This document shows positions 9,894 to 18,661 of a stretch of DNA of 64,000 nucleotides, piece after piece. A program made the position numbers and the translations under genes. Numbering within the stretch: position 1 is the stretch's first letter; every line of letters starts with the position of its first letter. Below the pieces are notes generated by a model. It was given only the letters and a program-made list of their open reading frames with translations. It ran no database searches and was not told the origin of the DNA. This DNA comes from Microvirga makkahensis (GTDB lineage: Bacteria; Pseudomonadota; Alphaproteobacteria; Rhizobiales; Beijerinckiaceae). The stretch is from contig NZ_WURB01000002.1 of assembly GCF_009830105.1 (NCBI RefSeq), positions 248,001 through 312,000 on the forward strand, in the 5' to 3' direction.

Positions 9894-10922
9894 ATGACAG
9901 AACTGACACACGCAAGGTCTGCCGCCATGCCAACCGCCGCGCGGCTCGACCTCGTTCCCGTCGCGATCTTCGCCGTGTTCGCAGCTGCGCCCTTCCTGGC
10001 CTCGGCTTCGGGAGCTGAGGGCTATGTGCTGTCGCTCCTCACACGCGTGATGATCTTTGGCATCGCGGCTATGGCGCTCGATCTCATTCTCGGCTACGGC
10101 GCTCTCGTGAGCTTCGGCCACGCGGCCTTCTTCGGCATTGGGGCCTATGCGGTTGGGATCCTGGCGAGCCATGGCGTCGAGGACGCTCTCGTCCAGGTTC
10201 CCGTCGCTCTTGCGGCCTCGGCATTCTTCGCCGCGGTGACGGGTGCGATCTCGCTGAGGACGAAGGGCGTCTACTTCATCATGATCACCCTCGCCTTCGC
10301 GCAAATGCTCTACTTCCTCGCCTCGTCGCTGGCCGCCTATGGCGGCGACGACGGGCTGACGCTTCCCGCCCGGAGCCTCGTGGCCGGATCGGACTTTCTG
10401 GAAAACGACTATGCGCTCTACGGCGCGACCCTCGCCTGCCTTCTCGGCGCTTACATCCTGTTGAGGGCGGTCGTGGCCTCCCGCTTCGGCCGTGTCCTGC
10501 GCGGGACGAAGGAGAACATCACCCGCATGGAGGCCATCGGCTTCCAGCCCTTCTCCTTTCAGCTCACGGCCTATGTGATCAGCGGCATGATCGCGGGGCT
10601 GGCCGGATGCCTCCTGGCCAATCAGGCGGAATTCGTCAGCCCTGCCTTCATGACATGGCAGCGCTCCGGCGAACTGATCTTCATGGTCGTGCTCGGCGGG
10701 CTCGGCTCGCTCCACGGTGCGATCATCGGCGCGGCGGCCTTTCTCCTCATGGAGGAATTCCTGCCGGAAATCCTTCATGCGGCAGGCTTCTTTCTCAACG
10801 ACGATCTGCGCTGGCGCCTCACGGAAAATTGGCAGATGGTCTTCGGCCCCATTCTCATCCTGATCGTGCTGTTCGCCCGCGGCGGCATCGTGGGTCTCCT
10901 GCGGCGAGGTCACCATGACTGA
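9894..10922 (+). CDS. livM: ABC importer permease, LivM type
   Basis: A 342-residue permease carrying the LivM signature LILGYGALVSFGHAAFFGIGAYAVG, about ten predicted membrane segments, and the loop GTKENITRMEAIGFQPFSFQLTAYVISG, which contacts the ATPase. The stop overlaps the next start by eight bases (10915-10922), so translation of permease and ATPase is probably coupled. It pairs with the LivH-type permease just upstream. The substrate is inferred to be an aromatic acid from the divergent aryl-CoA ligase. Confidence 0.9.
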   Translation: MTELTHARSAAMPTAARLDLVPVAIFAVFAAAPFLASASGAEGYVLSLLTRVMIFGIAAMALDLILGYGALVSFGHAAFFGIGAYAVGILASHGVEDALVQVPVALAASAFFAAVTGAISLRTKGVYFIMITLAFAQMLYFLASSLAAYGGDDGLTLPARSLVAGSDFLENDYALYGATLACLLGAYILLRAVVASRFGRVLRGTKENITRMEAIGFQPFSFQLTAYVISGMIAGLAGCLLANQAEFVSPAFMTWQRSGELIFMVVLGGLGSLHGAIIGAAAFLLMEEFLPEILHAAGFFLNDDLRWRLTENWQMVFGPILILIVLFARGGIVGLLRRGHHD

Positions 10923-11670
10923 ACCTCTCCTCGAACTGCGCGGCCTCCGGAAGGCCTATGGGGCCATCGTCGTCACCGACGACGTGAACCTCTCCGTCCT
11001 CCCCGGTGAGCTGCATGCCATCATCGGCCCGAACGGCGCGGGTAAGACGACGCTCATCCACCAGATCTCAGGAACCCTGAGCTCCGATTCCGGACGGGTC
11101 CTGTTCGATGGTGAGGACATCACCCACCTGCCCATGCACGGGCGCGTCCTGCGGGGGCTGGCCCGATCGTTCCAGATCACGAGCATTCTCCCCGCCTTCT
11201 CCGCTCTCGAGAATGTGGCGCTCGCCGTTCAGGCGCGCTCGGGATCGAGCTTCCGCTTCTTCGGTGACGCGGCACAGGAGAAAGCGCTGAACGAAGCGGC
11301 CATGGAATACCTGAGCATGGTCGGGCTCGCTCCCCGCGCCCGGGTCGCTGCGGGCCTCCTGTCCCATGGCGAGAAGCGGCAGCTCGAGCTTGCCGTCGGG
11401 CTCGCGACGCAACCGAAGCTGCTCCTGCTCGACGAGCCGCTGGCAGGCACCGGCCACGAGGAATCCCTGCGTGTAGTCGAAACCCTGCAGCGGCTCAAGG
11501 GTCGCATCACCATTGTGCTGATCGAGCACGACATGGATGCGGTCTTCTCCCTCGCCGACCGCGTCAGCGTTCTCGTCTACGGGCGCGTGATCGCCACCGA
11601 CTCGCCGGAGAGCATCAGGGCCAACGAGGAGGTTCGCGCCGCCTATCTGGGCGAAGAGGAGGTCGTCTAG
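10915..11670 (+). CDS. livG: ABC importer ATPase, LivG type
   Basis: A 251-residue ATPase. The Walker A motif is GPNGAGKTTL near residue 40, the signature LSHGEKRQLELAVGLA is near 150, and Walker B is KLLLLDEPLAG, followed by the H-loop in IVLIEHDMDAVF. This is the standard LivG length and order. The start overlaps the livM stop and the stop overlaps the GTG of the next gene by one base, so livM, livG and livF form one transcript. It energises uptake through the LivH/LivM channel at the inner membrane. Confidence 0.92.
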   Translation: MTEPLLELRGLRKAYGAIVVTDDVNLSVLPGELHAIIGPNGAGKTTLIHQISGTLSSDSGRVLFDGEDITHLPMHGRVLRGLARSFQITSILPAFSALENVALAVQARSGSSFRFFGDAAQEKALNEAAMEYLSMVGLAPRARVAAGLLSHGEKRQLELAVGLATQPKLLLLDEPLAGTGHEESLRVVETLQRLKGRITIVLIEHDMDAVFSLADRVSVLVYGRVIATDSPESIRANEEVRAAYLGEEEVV

Positions 11671-12368
11671 TGCTGTCCGTCCGACATCTGCAGGCCTCTT
11701 ACGGAGCGGCCCAGGTCCTGTTCGACGTCTCCCTTGATGTGGGCGCAGGCGAGGTGGTGACGCTGCTCGGGCGCAACGGCATGGGCAAGACCACGACCAT
11801 CAAGTCCATCATGGGTCTGCTGCGTCCGCGGGGCGGCGACATCCGCTTCGATGGAGCCATCGTGACGGGGCTCCCGCCATATAGGGTCGCGCAGACCGGC
11901 ATCGGCCTCGTGCCGGAGGGGCGGCAGATCTTTCCGACCCTGACCGTCGAAGAGAACCTGGTTGCGACCGCCGCCACGCGGAAAGGCGCGCGGCGCTGGA
12001 ATTTGAAGGAAGTGTACGAGCTTTTCCCGCGCCTAAAGGAGCGCCGGAACAACCTCGGCACTCAGCTGTCCGGCGGTGAGCAGCAGATGCTCGCCATCGG
12101 CCGGGCCCTCATGACGAACCCGAAGCTCCTCATTCTCGACGAGGCAACCGAAGGGCTCGCGCCACTGATCCGCGCGGAGATCTGGTCCTGCCTCAAGCGT
12201 CTTCGCGATGAGCGCCAGTCGATCCTGGTGATCGACAAGAACGTGGACGTGCTTGCCGGCTTCGCCGACCGGCACGTAATCATCGAGAAGGGCTGCTCGG
12301 TCTGGACGGGCACGAGCGCGGAACTCGCGGCTGACCCGGGCATCAAGGAACGGTATCTTCACGTCTGA
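11670..12368 (+). CDS. livF: ABC importer ATPase, LivF type
   Basis: A 232-residue ATPase starting with GTG at 11670, sharing one base with the livG stop. The Walker A motif is GRNGMGKTTTIKS, the LivF-typical segment GIGLVPEGRQIFPTLTVEENL is present, the signature is LSGGEQQMLAIGRALM, and Walker B is KLLILDEATEGLAP. The H-loop position reads VIDKNVDVL: asparagine or aspartate stands where histidine is common, which is seen in some LivF subgroups but worth noting. It is the second ATPase of the importer. The hydrolase gene follows after 64 bases. Confidence 0.9.
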   Translation: MLSVRHLQASYGAAQVLFDVSLDVGAGEVVTLLGRNGMGKTTTIKSIMGLLRPRGGDIRFDGAIVTGLPPYRVAQTGIGLVPEGRQIFPTLTVEENLVATAATRKGARRWNLKEVYELFPRLKERRNNLGTQLSGGEQQMLAIGRALMTNPKLLILDEATEGLAPLIRAEIWSCLKRLRDERQSILVIDKNVDVLAGFADRHVIIEKGCSVWTGTSAELAADPGIKERYLHV

Positions 12369-12432
12369 GACCGCATTCGGTGCGAGGCCGCCGCTTCGCC
12401 GAAGAAGCGCTCAATACCTGAAGGGAGGGCCC

Positions 12433-13284
12433 ATGCTCTATCGTGGAATGGACAAGATCGCGCTGGACGCAGCCTACGACAATCCGCGCGCGGTCGGGCT
12501 GTCCAGGCTGCAGGAGATGATGGCCGGCTGGATTGCCCGCAGCCGGGATATCGCGTCCTCCAGCCGCTTCACGGAAATCCGCTATGGCGAGGCAGAACGG
12601 AACCGCATCGACGTTTTCGAGGCGTCCCGCGATTCAGGCTTTCAGGGCCGGGCGACCCTCGCCTTCATCCATGGCGGCTACTGGAGGAGCCAGGACAAGG
12701 AAACCTATCGCTTTCTCGCGAAGGGGGCTCTCGAACACGGATTGAACTTCGCGAACATCGAATACACCCTGGCGCCGCAGCAGACCCTCGGCGGGATCGT
12801 CCAGGAGATCAGGGAGGCGATCGCCTGCCTGAACGGGCACGTCGCCCGGATCGTTCCCGACCACGAAATCCTTCACATCTCCGGCCACTCGGCCGGGGGG
12901 CATCTTGTGGCGATGAATATCAACGAGGAGGGCGTCGCGAGCGCCACCTCCATCAGCGGGATCTTCGATCTGGAGCCGATCCGCCTGACCTATCTCAACG
13001 AGGCGCTTAGGCTGACGCCCGAGGACGTGGCCCGATACAGCCCGCAGCATCACATCCCGGCCTCCTCCCGTCCCCTCGTCATCGCCTACGGAGCGGAGGA
13101 GCTTCCGGAACTCTGCCGGCAATCCGAGGATTTCCACGCGGCCTGGAAGGCCGGAAAGCTCGCCTCCCGGCTGGTGTGCCTTCCTCGGCACGATCATTTC
13201 AGCATTCTCGAGGAGCTGGCTGATCCGGAGGGCCTGATCCTGAAGGAAATCGTCCAGGCATGTCGCGTTGACCTGAGGAGATGA
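12433..13284 (+). CDS. Arylformamidase-like alpha/beta hydrolase
   Basis: A 283-residue alpha/beta hydrolase with a good GGAGGG ribosome site before ATG 12433. The oxyanion-hole motif HGGYW is near residue 78, the nucleophile elbow G-H-S-A-G-G-H near 155, an acid probably in the ELPEL region, and the catalytic histidine in RHDHFSILEEL. HGGYW with GHSAGGH is characteristic of kynurenine formamidase-type hydrolases, which cut N-formyl groups from aromatic amines. At the end of the aromatic importer cluster it could release anthranilate from N-formylanthranilate, or act on N-formylkynurenine, feeding the aryl-CoA ligase. A general carboxylesterase is the alternative. Confidence 0.8.
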   Translation: MLYRGMDKIALDAAYDNPRAVGLSRLQEMMAGWIARSRDIASSSRFTEIRYGEAERNRIDVFEASRDSGFQGRATLAFIHGGYWRSQDKETYRFLAKGALEHGLNFANIEYTLAPQQTLGGIVQEIREAIACLNGHVARIVPDHEILHISGHSAGGHLVAMNINEEGVASATSISGIFDLEPIRLTYLNEALRLTPEDVARYSPQHHIPASSRPLVIAYGAEELPELCRQSEDFHAAWKAGKLASRLVCLPRHDHFSILEELADPEGLILKEIVQACRVDLRR

Positions 13285-13411
13285 CGCTCCGGCCCTGCCG
13301 CCCGGGGCCTTACGCAAGAACCGTTCGGCAGCGGGGGAACCAACAGGCATCCGCTGAATTCGCCTCCCGTTGCCTCTCCGGCCGATTCCTTCCAGCAACG
13401 GAGCGACGTTC

Positions 13412-15004
13412 ATGCCTGAGACCACATGGTGGAAGCGCGGGATCGTTTATCAGATCTATCCTCGCTCGTTCCAGGACAGCAATGGCGACGGCATCGGTGA
13501 CCTGAACGGCATCCGCCGGCGGCTCGATTATCTCGCGTGGCTCGGCGTGGACGCGATTTGGATCTCGCCGGTCTACACCTCGCCGATGGCCGATTTCGGT
13601 TATGACGTGGCCGATTACTGCGGCATCGACCCGATCTTCGGCACGCTGGATGACTTCGATCGGCTCATCGAGGAGACGCACGCCAGGGGACTCAGGCTCA
13701 TCCTCGATTTCGTGCCCAACCACACCTCCGATCAGCACCCCTGGTTTCAGGAGAGTCGCTCCTCGCGCACGAACCCGAAGCGAGAATGGTACATCTGGCG
13801 CGATCCAGGTCCGGATGGGGGACCGCCTAACAACTGGATCAGCAATTTCGGAGGACCCGCCTGGGAGTGGGACGAGGCAACGGGGCAGTACTACTACCAT
13901 GCCTTTCTGAAGGAGCAGCCGGATCTCAACTGGCGCAATCCGGAGGTGCGCAAGGCCATGTACAACGTCCTGCGGTTCTGGCTCGACCGCGGCGTCGACG
14001 GCTTCCGGGTCGATGTGATCTGGCACCTGATCAAGGACGCCGAGTTCCGGGACAATCCGCCCAACCCCGCCTACCAGCCGAGCCAGGCTGAGATCAACCG
14101 TTTCCTCCAGGTCCATTCAGCCGATCAACCGGAGGTGCACGGGGTGGTGAGCGAGATGCGCGGCGTGCTGGAGGAATACCCGGATAGGGTGCTCATCGGG
14201 GAGATCTACCTGCCGTTGGAGCGCCTCGTCGCCTATTATGGCCAGGATCTCAAGGGCGCGCATCTGCCCTTCAACTTCCAACTCGTCCATACGGTCTGGA
14301 ACGCACGGGAGATCGCAGCTCTCGTCGAGGAGTATGAAACCGTCCTCCCCGAAGGCGGCTGGCCCAACTGGGTGCTCGGGAACCACGACCAGCCGCGCAT
14401 CGGCGCCAGGGTCGGCCCTCAGCAGGCGCGGGTGGCCGCCATGCTGCTTCTGACCCTCAGAGGCACGCCCACGATGTATTACGGCGACGAGATCGGGATC
14501 GGCAAAGTCGAGATCCCGCCGGACAGGGCTCAGGATCCCTGGGAGAGGAACGAACCGGGGCTTGGATTGGGACGCGACCCGGAACGGACCCCGATGCACT
14601 GGGACGGCTCGCATCAAGGCGGCTTTACGAGCGGCACGCCCTGGCTCCCGCTCGATCCCGGTTTCCCGTCCCGCCATGTGGAAGGATTGCGGAACGATCC
14701 GTCGTCCATCCTGATGCTCTACCGGCGCCTGATCGAATTGCGGCGGCGGCATCTCGCCCTGAGCGTCGGGCGCTACATGCCGGTGGCCGCAGAAGGGAAT
14801 GTCCTGGCCTATGAGCGGCGGCACGGGACGGAGCGTTTTCTGGTGGCGTTGAACCTGGGACATGAGCCACACACTCTTTCGCTGCAGGACGGGACGGCGG
14901 GACGGGTCTTGCTGTCGACCTCTCCGGACCGGGGCGATGAGCCGGTCGGAGCACGGATCGACCTGAGACCCGACGAGGGTCTCATTGTCGCGCTTGAGAC
15001 ATGA
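13412..15004 (+). CDS. GH13 alpha-glucosidase/oligo-1,6-glucosidase-like enzyme
   Basis: A 530-residue (beta/alpha)8 glycoside hydrolase. It opens with WWKRGIVYQIYPRSFQDSNGDG, the classic GH13 alpha-glucosidase start. The catalytic nucleophile is in DGFRVDVIWHL, the acid/base glutamate in LIGEIYLP and the third acid in VLGNHDQPR. A calcium-site-like D-S-N-G-D-G is near the N-terminus. There is no signal peptide, so it acts in the cytoplasm, probably on maltooligosaccharides, sucrose isomers or trehalose-related sugars. ATG 13412 has GGAG upstream and matches the family start; the in-frame ATG at 13370 would add unrelated sequence. It stands apart from the upstream hydrolase (127-base gap) and converges with a second GH13 gene. 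Confidence 0.9.
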   Translation: MPETTWWKRGIVYQIYPRSFQDSNGDGIGDLNGIRRRLDYLAWLGVDAIWISPVYTSPMADFGYDVADYCGIDPIFGTLDDFDRLIEETHARGLRLILDFVPNHTSDQHPWFQESRSSRTNPKREWYIWRDPGPDGGPPNNWISNFGGPAWEWDEATGQYYYHAFLKEQPDLNWRNPEVRKAMYNVLRFWLDRGVDGFRVDVIWHLIKDAEFRDNPPNPAYQPSQAEINRFLQVHSADQPEVHGVVSEMRGVLEEYPDRVLIGEIYLPLERLVAYYGQDLKGAHLPFNFQLVHTVWNAREIAALVEEYETVLPEGGWPNWVLGNHDQPRIGARVGPQQARVAAMLLLTLRGTPTMYYGDEIGIGKVEIPPDRAQDPWERNEPGLGLGRDPERTPMHWDGSHQGGFTSGTPWLPLDPGFPSRHVEGLRNDPSSILMLYRRLIELRRRHLALSVGRYMPVAAEGNVLAYERRHGTERFLVALNLGHEPHTLSLQDGTAGRVLLSTSPDRGDEPVGARIDLRPDEGLIVALET

Positions 15005-15080
15005 CGGCCCGCTCCCGAGACGGAACCCACCGGAGCGACGGGGATTGCCCCTGCGAGACATTTCATGGAGCGTTGCCCGT

Positions 15081-15308
15081 ATGCCTATTCCTCTGCCGAA
15101 CCAGCCGTATCCGGAGCCGACCCCGGCCGATCCCAATCCCGCTCCCGTCAGTCCGCCCACGCCGCCGGAGACGCCTCAGCCCGAGCCTGTCGGCGTGCCT
15201 CCGACGTCCCCGGGAGACATCCCGCCTCCCAGCGAGCCCGTGGGAGTGCCTCCGGCCACGCCACAGGAGATCCCCGTCACGCCGACGACTCCGCAACCCA
15301 CCGCGTGA
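15081..15308 (+). CDS. Small proline-rich protein with EPVGVPP repeat
   Basis: A 75-residue reading frame from ATG 15081, with GGAG about ten bases upstream. Roughly two fifths of the residues are proline, with Thr, Glu and Gln making up much of the rest. The heptad EPVGVPP occurs twice about 20 residues apart, followed each time by a T/S/A-P-x-(E/D)-I-P segment. No signal peptide or hydrophobic segment is seen, so it should be soluble and disordered. It lies 76 bases after one GH13 gene and ends five bases before the stop of the convergent second GH13 gene. The low-complexity composition and internal repeat favour a real gene, but no function is recognised. Confidence 0.5.
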   Translation: MPIPLPNQPYPEPTPADPNPAPVSPPTPPETPQPEPVGVPPTSPGDIPPPSEPVGVPPATPQEIPVTPTTPQPTA

Positions 15309-15313
15309 TCCGT

Positions 15314-16954
15314 CTATCGCCGCTCGCCCTCGGCACGGAACCAGCGATATCCATAAGCACCAAGGGAAATCTGGCGGGACGCGTCGCGCATGGCCCGGTC
15401 ATCATCATCGCTCAGGAGTGGGCGTAGACGGCTTACGCCTTCGAGCGACACTTGCACCGCGACCGGGTGATCCGCGAGGTTGTGGAGCGTCAGGATGGTT
15501 TCACCACGCCAGTCGTATCGTAGGGCTAGAACGCTCGTCTCGGCGGCGTCGAGGACCCCGCACCTGCCCCACCCCACCTCAGGGCAGGCGCGACGTGCGC
15601 GGACGAGTCGCTGCACCGTGCTCATCAGTGATCCATCGCGGTCGTGCTGTGCTGCAACATTGACGCGCCGGTAATCGTATGTCCCATGAGAGACGACCGG
15701 CCGCACGAGACGCTCGGTCGGTCCGGTGGAGAACCCGGCATTGGGCTCGTCGGCCCATTGCATCGGCGTCCTGACCGAGTTGCGCTCCTTCAGCGAAAGA
15801 TCCTCTCCCATGCCGATCTCGTCGCCGTACCAGAGCACCGGGGTCCCTGGGAGAGAGAACATCAGGCTGAAGGCCAGTTTGATCCGCCGCTCATCGCCAT
15901 CGAGCATGGGAGCCAGGCGTCGGCGGATTCCGCGTTTATATGCCTGCATGTCAGGCGCAGGACCAAAAGCTGCAAAAACTTCATCTCGCTCCGGATCCGA
16001 CAACCGGCCGAGATCGAGCTCGTCATGATTGCGCAGGAAACTTGCCCATTGGCTTTTCGGAGGAAGGGGGGGCGTTTGCGCCATCACGTGGCGGATCGGC
16101 TCGGCATCCTTGCGTGAGAGCGCCAGAAACAGGTTCTGGTTCAGCATGAAGTTGAAGATCATGTGGAGCCGGTCACCCGACGCCCCGAAATACTCGTCCA
16201 CCTGATCCATGGTGATATTGGCCTCCGCAAGCAGCATGGCTTCGGCGCGGCGCCAGGAGATGAATGTACGCAGCTCATTGAGATACTCGTGAGGATCCTT
16301 CTTCGGCTTGGATTTTGCCGGAACGCCGCGATATTCGATCAGAAAGGGAACGGCATCGAGCCGGAAACCAGAGACACCGAGCTGCAGCCAGAATCCCATC
16401 ACCTTCTCGAGTTCCTCGCGCACCTCCGGATTCGCGATGTTGAGGTCGGCCTGGTGCTTGTAGAATCGATGCATGTACCAGGCCTGTGCGATCTCGTCGT
16501 AAGTCCAGGTCGTGTCCTGCACGCCGGGGAAGACGACACCCTCATGGATGTTTTCAGGCTTCTCTTTCGACCAGACGTACCAATCGCGATAGCGCGAGTT
16601 CGGGTCCCGTCGCGCTTCCTGGAACCAGGGATGATCGATGGAGGTGTGATTTGCGACCAGATCGATGATGACCCGCAGCCCCCTGTCGTGGGCCGCGTGC
16701 GTGAAGGCGACGAAATCGCCGAGCGTGCCCAGCCGCGGATCGACGGCGTAGAAATCCGTGACGTCATAGCCGTTGTCGCAATTCGGCGTCGGATAAAACG
16801 GCAGCAGCCAGATGCACGTCGCCCCGAGAGCCTCGACATGATCGAGCCGGTCCGCGAGACCGCCGAAGTCGCCGATGCCGTCGCCGTTCGAATCCATGAA
16901 GGTTTCGACATCGACGCAATAGATCACGGCGTTCTTGTACCAGAGATCGAGCAT
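15314..16954 (-). CDS. GH13 alpha-amylase family enzyme, trehalose synthase-like
   Basis: A 546-residue GH13 protein beginning MLDLWYKNAVIYCVDVETF. The upstream extension to 17047 was rejected because it overlaps the neighbouring SDR gene and is not family-like. Conserved regions include DLVANHTSIDHPWFQ, the nucleophile in GFRLDAVPFL, the acid/base in LLAEANI and the third acid in LRNHDELDL; RTPMQWAD comes near the C-terminal sheet domain. The opening and the FYPTPNCDNGYDVTDF segment resemble trehalose synthases (maltose-trehalose interconversion), but the chain is slightly shorter and no maltokinase domain or gene follows. A role in compatible-solute or glycogen-linked sugar metabolism is plausible. 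It ends five bases from the proline-rich gene on the opposite strand. Confidence 0.85.
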   Translation of the reverse strand: MLDLWYKNAVIYCVDVETFMDSNGDGIGDFGGLADRLDHVEALGATCIWLLPFYPTPNCDNGYDVTDFYAVDPRLGTLGDFVAFTHAAHDRGLRVIIDLVANHTSIDHPWFQEARRDPNSRYRDWYVWSKEKPENIHEGVVFPGVQDTTWTYDEIAQAWYMHRFYKHQADLNIANPEVREELEKVMGFWLQLGVSGFRLDAVPFLIEYRGVPAKSKPKKDPHEYLNELRTFISWRRAEAMLLAEANITMDQVDEYFGASGDRLHMIFNFMLNQNLFLALSRKDAEPIRHVMAQTPPLPPKSQWASFLRNHDELDLGRLSDPERDEVFAAFGPAPDMQAYKRGIRRRLAPMLDGDERRIKLAFSLMFSLPGTPVLWYGDEIGMGEDLSLKERNSVRTPMQWADEPNAGFSTGPTERLVRPVVSHGTYDYRRVNVAAQHDRDGSLMSTVQRLVRARRACPEVGWGRCGVLDAAETSVLALRYDWRGETILTLHNLADHPVAVQVSLEGVSRLRPLLSDDDDRAMRDASRQISLGAYGYRWFRAEGERR

Positions 16955-16965
16955 TCTGAACCTGC

Positions 16966-18090
16966 CTAGCCGATCATGCGGGCGGCGCGCTCCCTCTCCG
17001 GCAGGCGCCGCGCCGGTACCGCTGTCCTCTGCGCCCCGAGACGCCATGCCGCCGCCAGCGCTCCGGCCGCACAGCCGAACGCAACCGCCGCGAGGATGCC
17101 GCGGGCCGTTGCGCCCGAAACTGCAGGCACATGGCGACGCGAGCGGGCGCCGAAGCGTCCCCGAATGCCCGGGTCGCCGGGCGGCGCGTCGAACAGGTTG
17201 CCTTCACGGGTCCCTGCAGGCCCGTTCGTCATCTGCCCTTCCCAGGCCCGTCGCGCCATCATGCGGTCGAGGAGCCCCGGCGCCACCATGTTGCCCAGAA
17301 TTGCCTGGATCGTAGGGCCGCCGATCCACATCTCGCGCGGGGCATCCAACGCTGCCCTCATGATCGCCTCGGCCACCGGTTCAGGCTCGTGGATCGGCGG
17401 GACCGGCTGCAACCTGCGGGGCAAATGGCTGCGGGCCCAATCGAATTGCGGGGTATCGACAGCGGGAAGCTGCACCATCGTGAGACGAATGCGACTGCCC
17501 TCGTGCCGCAATTCGCTTCGCAGGGAATCCGTGAAGCCGCGCACGGCGAACTTCGCTGCGCAATAGGCTGATTGCAGCGGAATGGAGCGGTAACTGAGCG
17601 CGGAGCCGATCTGGACGATGGTGCCCCTGTCCCTCTCCCGCATATGACGGAGGGCCGCCAGGGTGCCATGGACCTGGCCCAGATAGGTGACTTCCGTGAC
17701 CCGGCGGATCTCGTCAGGACTCAGGTCTGTCACGGGACCGAAGACGGACGCCATGGCATTGTTGATCCAGATGTCGATGCGCCCCCACGTAGAGACCACC
17801 TGCACGGCCGCGGCTTCGAGCGCATTCGCCTCGGCGACGTCGGCAGCAATGACGAGCGCCTGTCCGCCCGCCTGCTCGACATCCCGCGCCGCACTCGCGA
17901 GCCGTTCGCGTCCACGGGCGATCAGCGCAACGCGCCAGCCTTCTCGCCCGAACGCGACGGCCACGGCGCGGCCGATTCCGGCCGACGCCCCTGTGACGAC
18001 GACGACCGGGCCGCTCGGGGTGGACCTGCCCGCCGCCTCGCGCCCCCCTGAGCCGGCCCGACGCCGACCATCAAGATTCTCAAGCAACAT
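16966..18090 (-). CDS. SDR-family oxidoreductase with hydrophobic C-terminal tail
   Basis: About 374 residues from ATG 18090 (AAGG five bases upstream); an upstream start at 18153 cannot be excluded. The Rossmann motif TGASAGIG is followed by NNA and the Ser-Tyr-Lys set (GSALSYRSIPLQSAYCAAK). The last 130 residues go beyond the usual 250-280-residue SDR. They hold a low-complexity Gly/Arg/Pro stretch and then a hydrophobic segment (GILAAVAFGCAAGALAAAW) and a basic end, which looks like a C-terminal membrane anchor. The stop lies 11 bases upstream of the GH13 start, so the two may be co-transcribed. The substrate is unknown. Confidence 0.82.
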   Translation of the reverse strand: MLLENLDGRRRAGSGGREAAGRSTPSGPVVVVTGASAGIGRAVAVAFGREGWRVALIARGRERLASAARDVEQAGGQALVIAADVAEANALEAAAVQVVSTWGRIDIWINNAMASVFGPVTDLSPDEIRRVTEVTYLGQVHGTLAALRHMRERDRGTIVQIGSALSYRSIPLQSAYCAAKFAVRGFTDSLRSELRHEGSRIRLTMVQLPAVDTPQFDWARSHLPRRLQPVPPIHEPEPVAEAIMRAALDAPREMWIGGPTIQAILGNMVAPGLLDRMMARRAWEGQMTNGPAGTREGNLFDAPPGDPGIRGRFGARSRRHVPAVSGATARGILAAVAFGCAAGALAAAWRLGAQRTAVPARRLPERERAARMIG

Positions 18091-18301
18091 TAATCCCTTG
18101 ATCTCGAGAGAATGCCTTTCAATAGAAAGAAGAGACCGCAGGTCGGGTTCCATCGCCGCACCTGCCGGCGAAGAGCCGGGGGATCGACATCGCCATGAAA
18201 AACTTGGCGGGGTGGAGCGGGGCGAACGGAGCTCCCTTCAAGCCGCTCCGGAGGGCCACGACAGTAAACAACGGCTCAGGCTTCCCGCAGCGAACGATGC
18301 G

Positions 18302-18661
18302 CTAGGCGCAGGCTGGGAGAATGAACGCGGGTATGCCGTGCCAAAGGATGACGACGATCGAGAGGCCGTTGACGAGGACGGCTGCGTGACTGATGAAATC
18401 GTCCACGATCGCAACCGGTTGGCGCTTCGCTTGCCGGTAGCTCCTGAACGACCAGACGAGGGCAACGGCTGTGGCGGCGAGCGTGACGAAGGTCGCCGAA
18501 AGGATCGTCATCGGAACGACTTCCATGCCGAGAAGGGTCGCATCCGCCCAACCACGGCCGCACAAGGTCGATGTCACGCCGTAGATGGCTGTGAACTGAA
18601 CCGCCCATGCGATGAGTCCGGCCAGCATCAGGAGCACCTGCCCTGTCCGCGATCCGCCCAT
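18302..18661 (-). CDS. Small three-helix membrane protein of the oxidase operon
   Basis: A 119-residue protein with three clear hydrophobic segments (around residues 8-30, 50-72 and 95-115). Its ATG at 18661 shares one base with the stop of the fused oxidase gene, so it is the third gene of that operon. Position and shape suggest a small oxidase-associated subunit or a subunit IV-like protein, but no named family is recognised from the sequence. It has no cysteine-histidine heme motif. Confidence 0.72.
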   Translation of the reverse strand: MGGSRTGQVLLMLAGLIAWAVQFTAIYGVTSTLCGRGWADATLLGMEVVPMTILSATFVTLAATAVALVWSFRSYRQAKRQPVAIVDDFISHAAVLVNGLSIVVILWHGIPAFILPACA

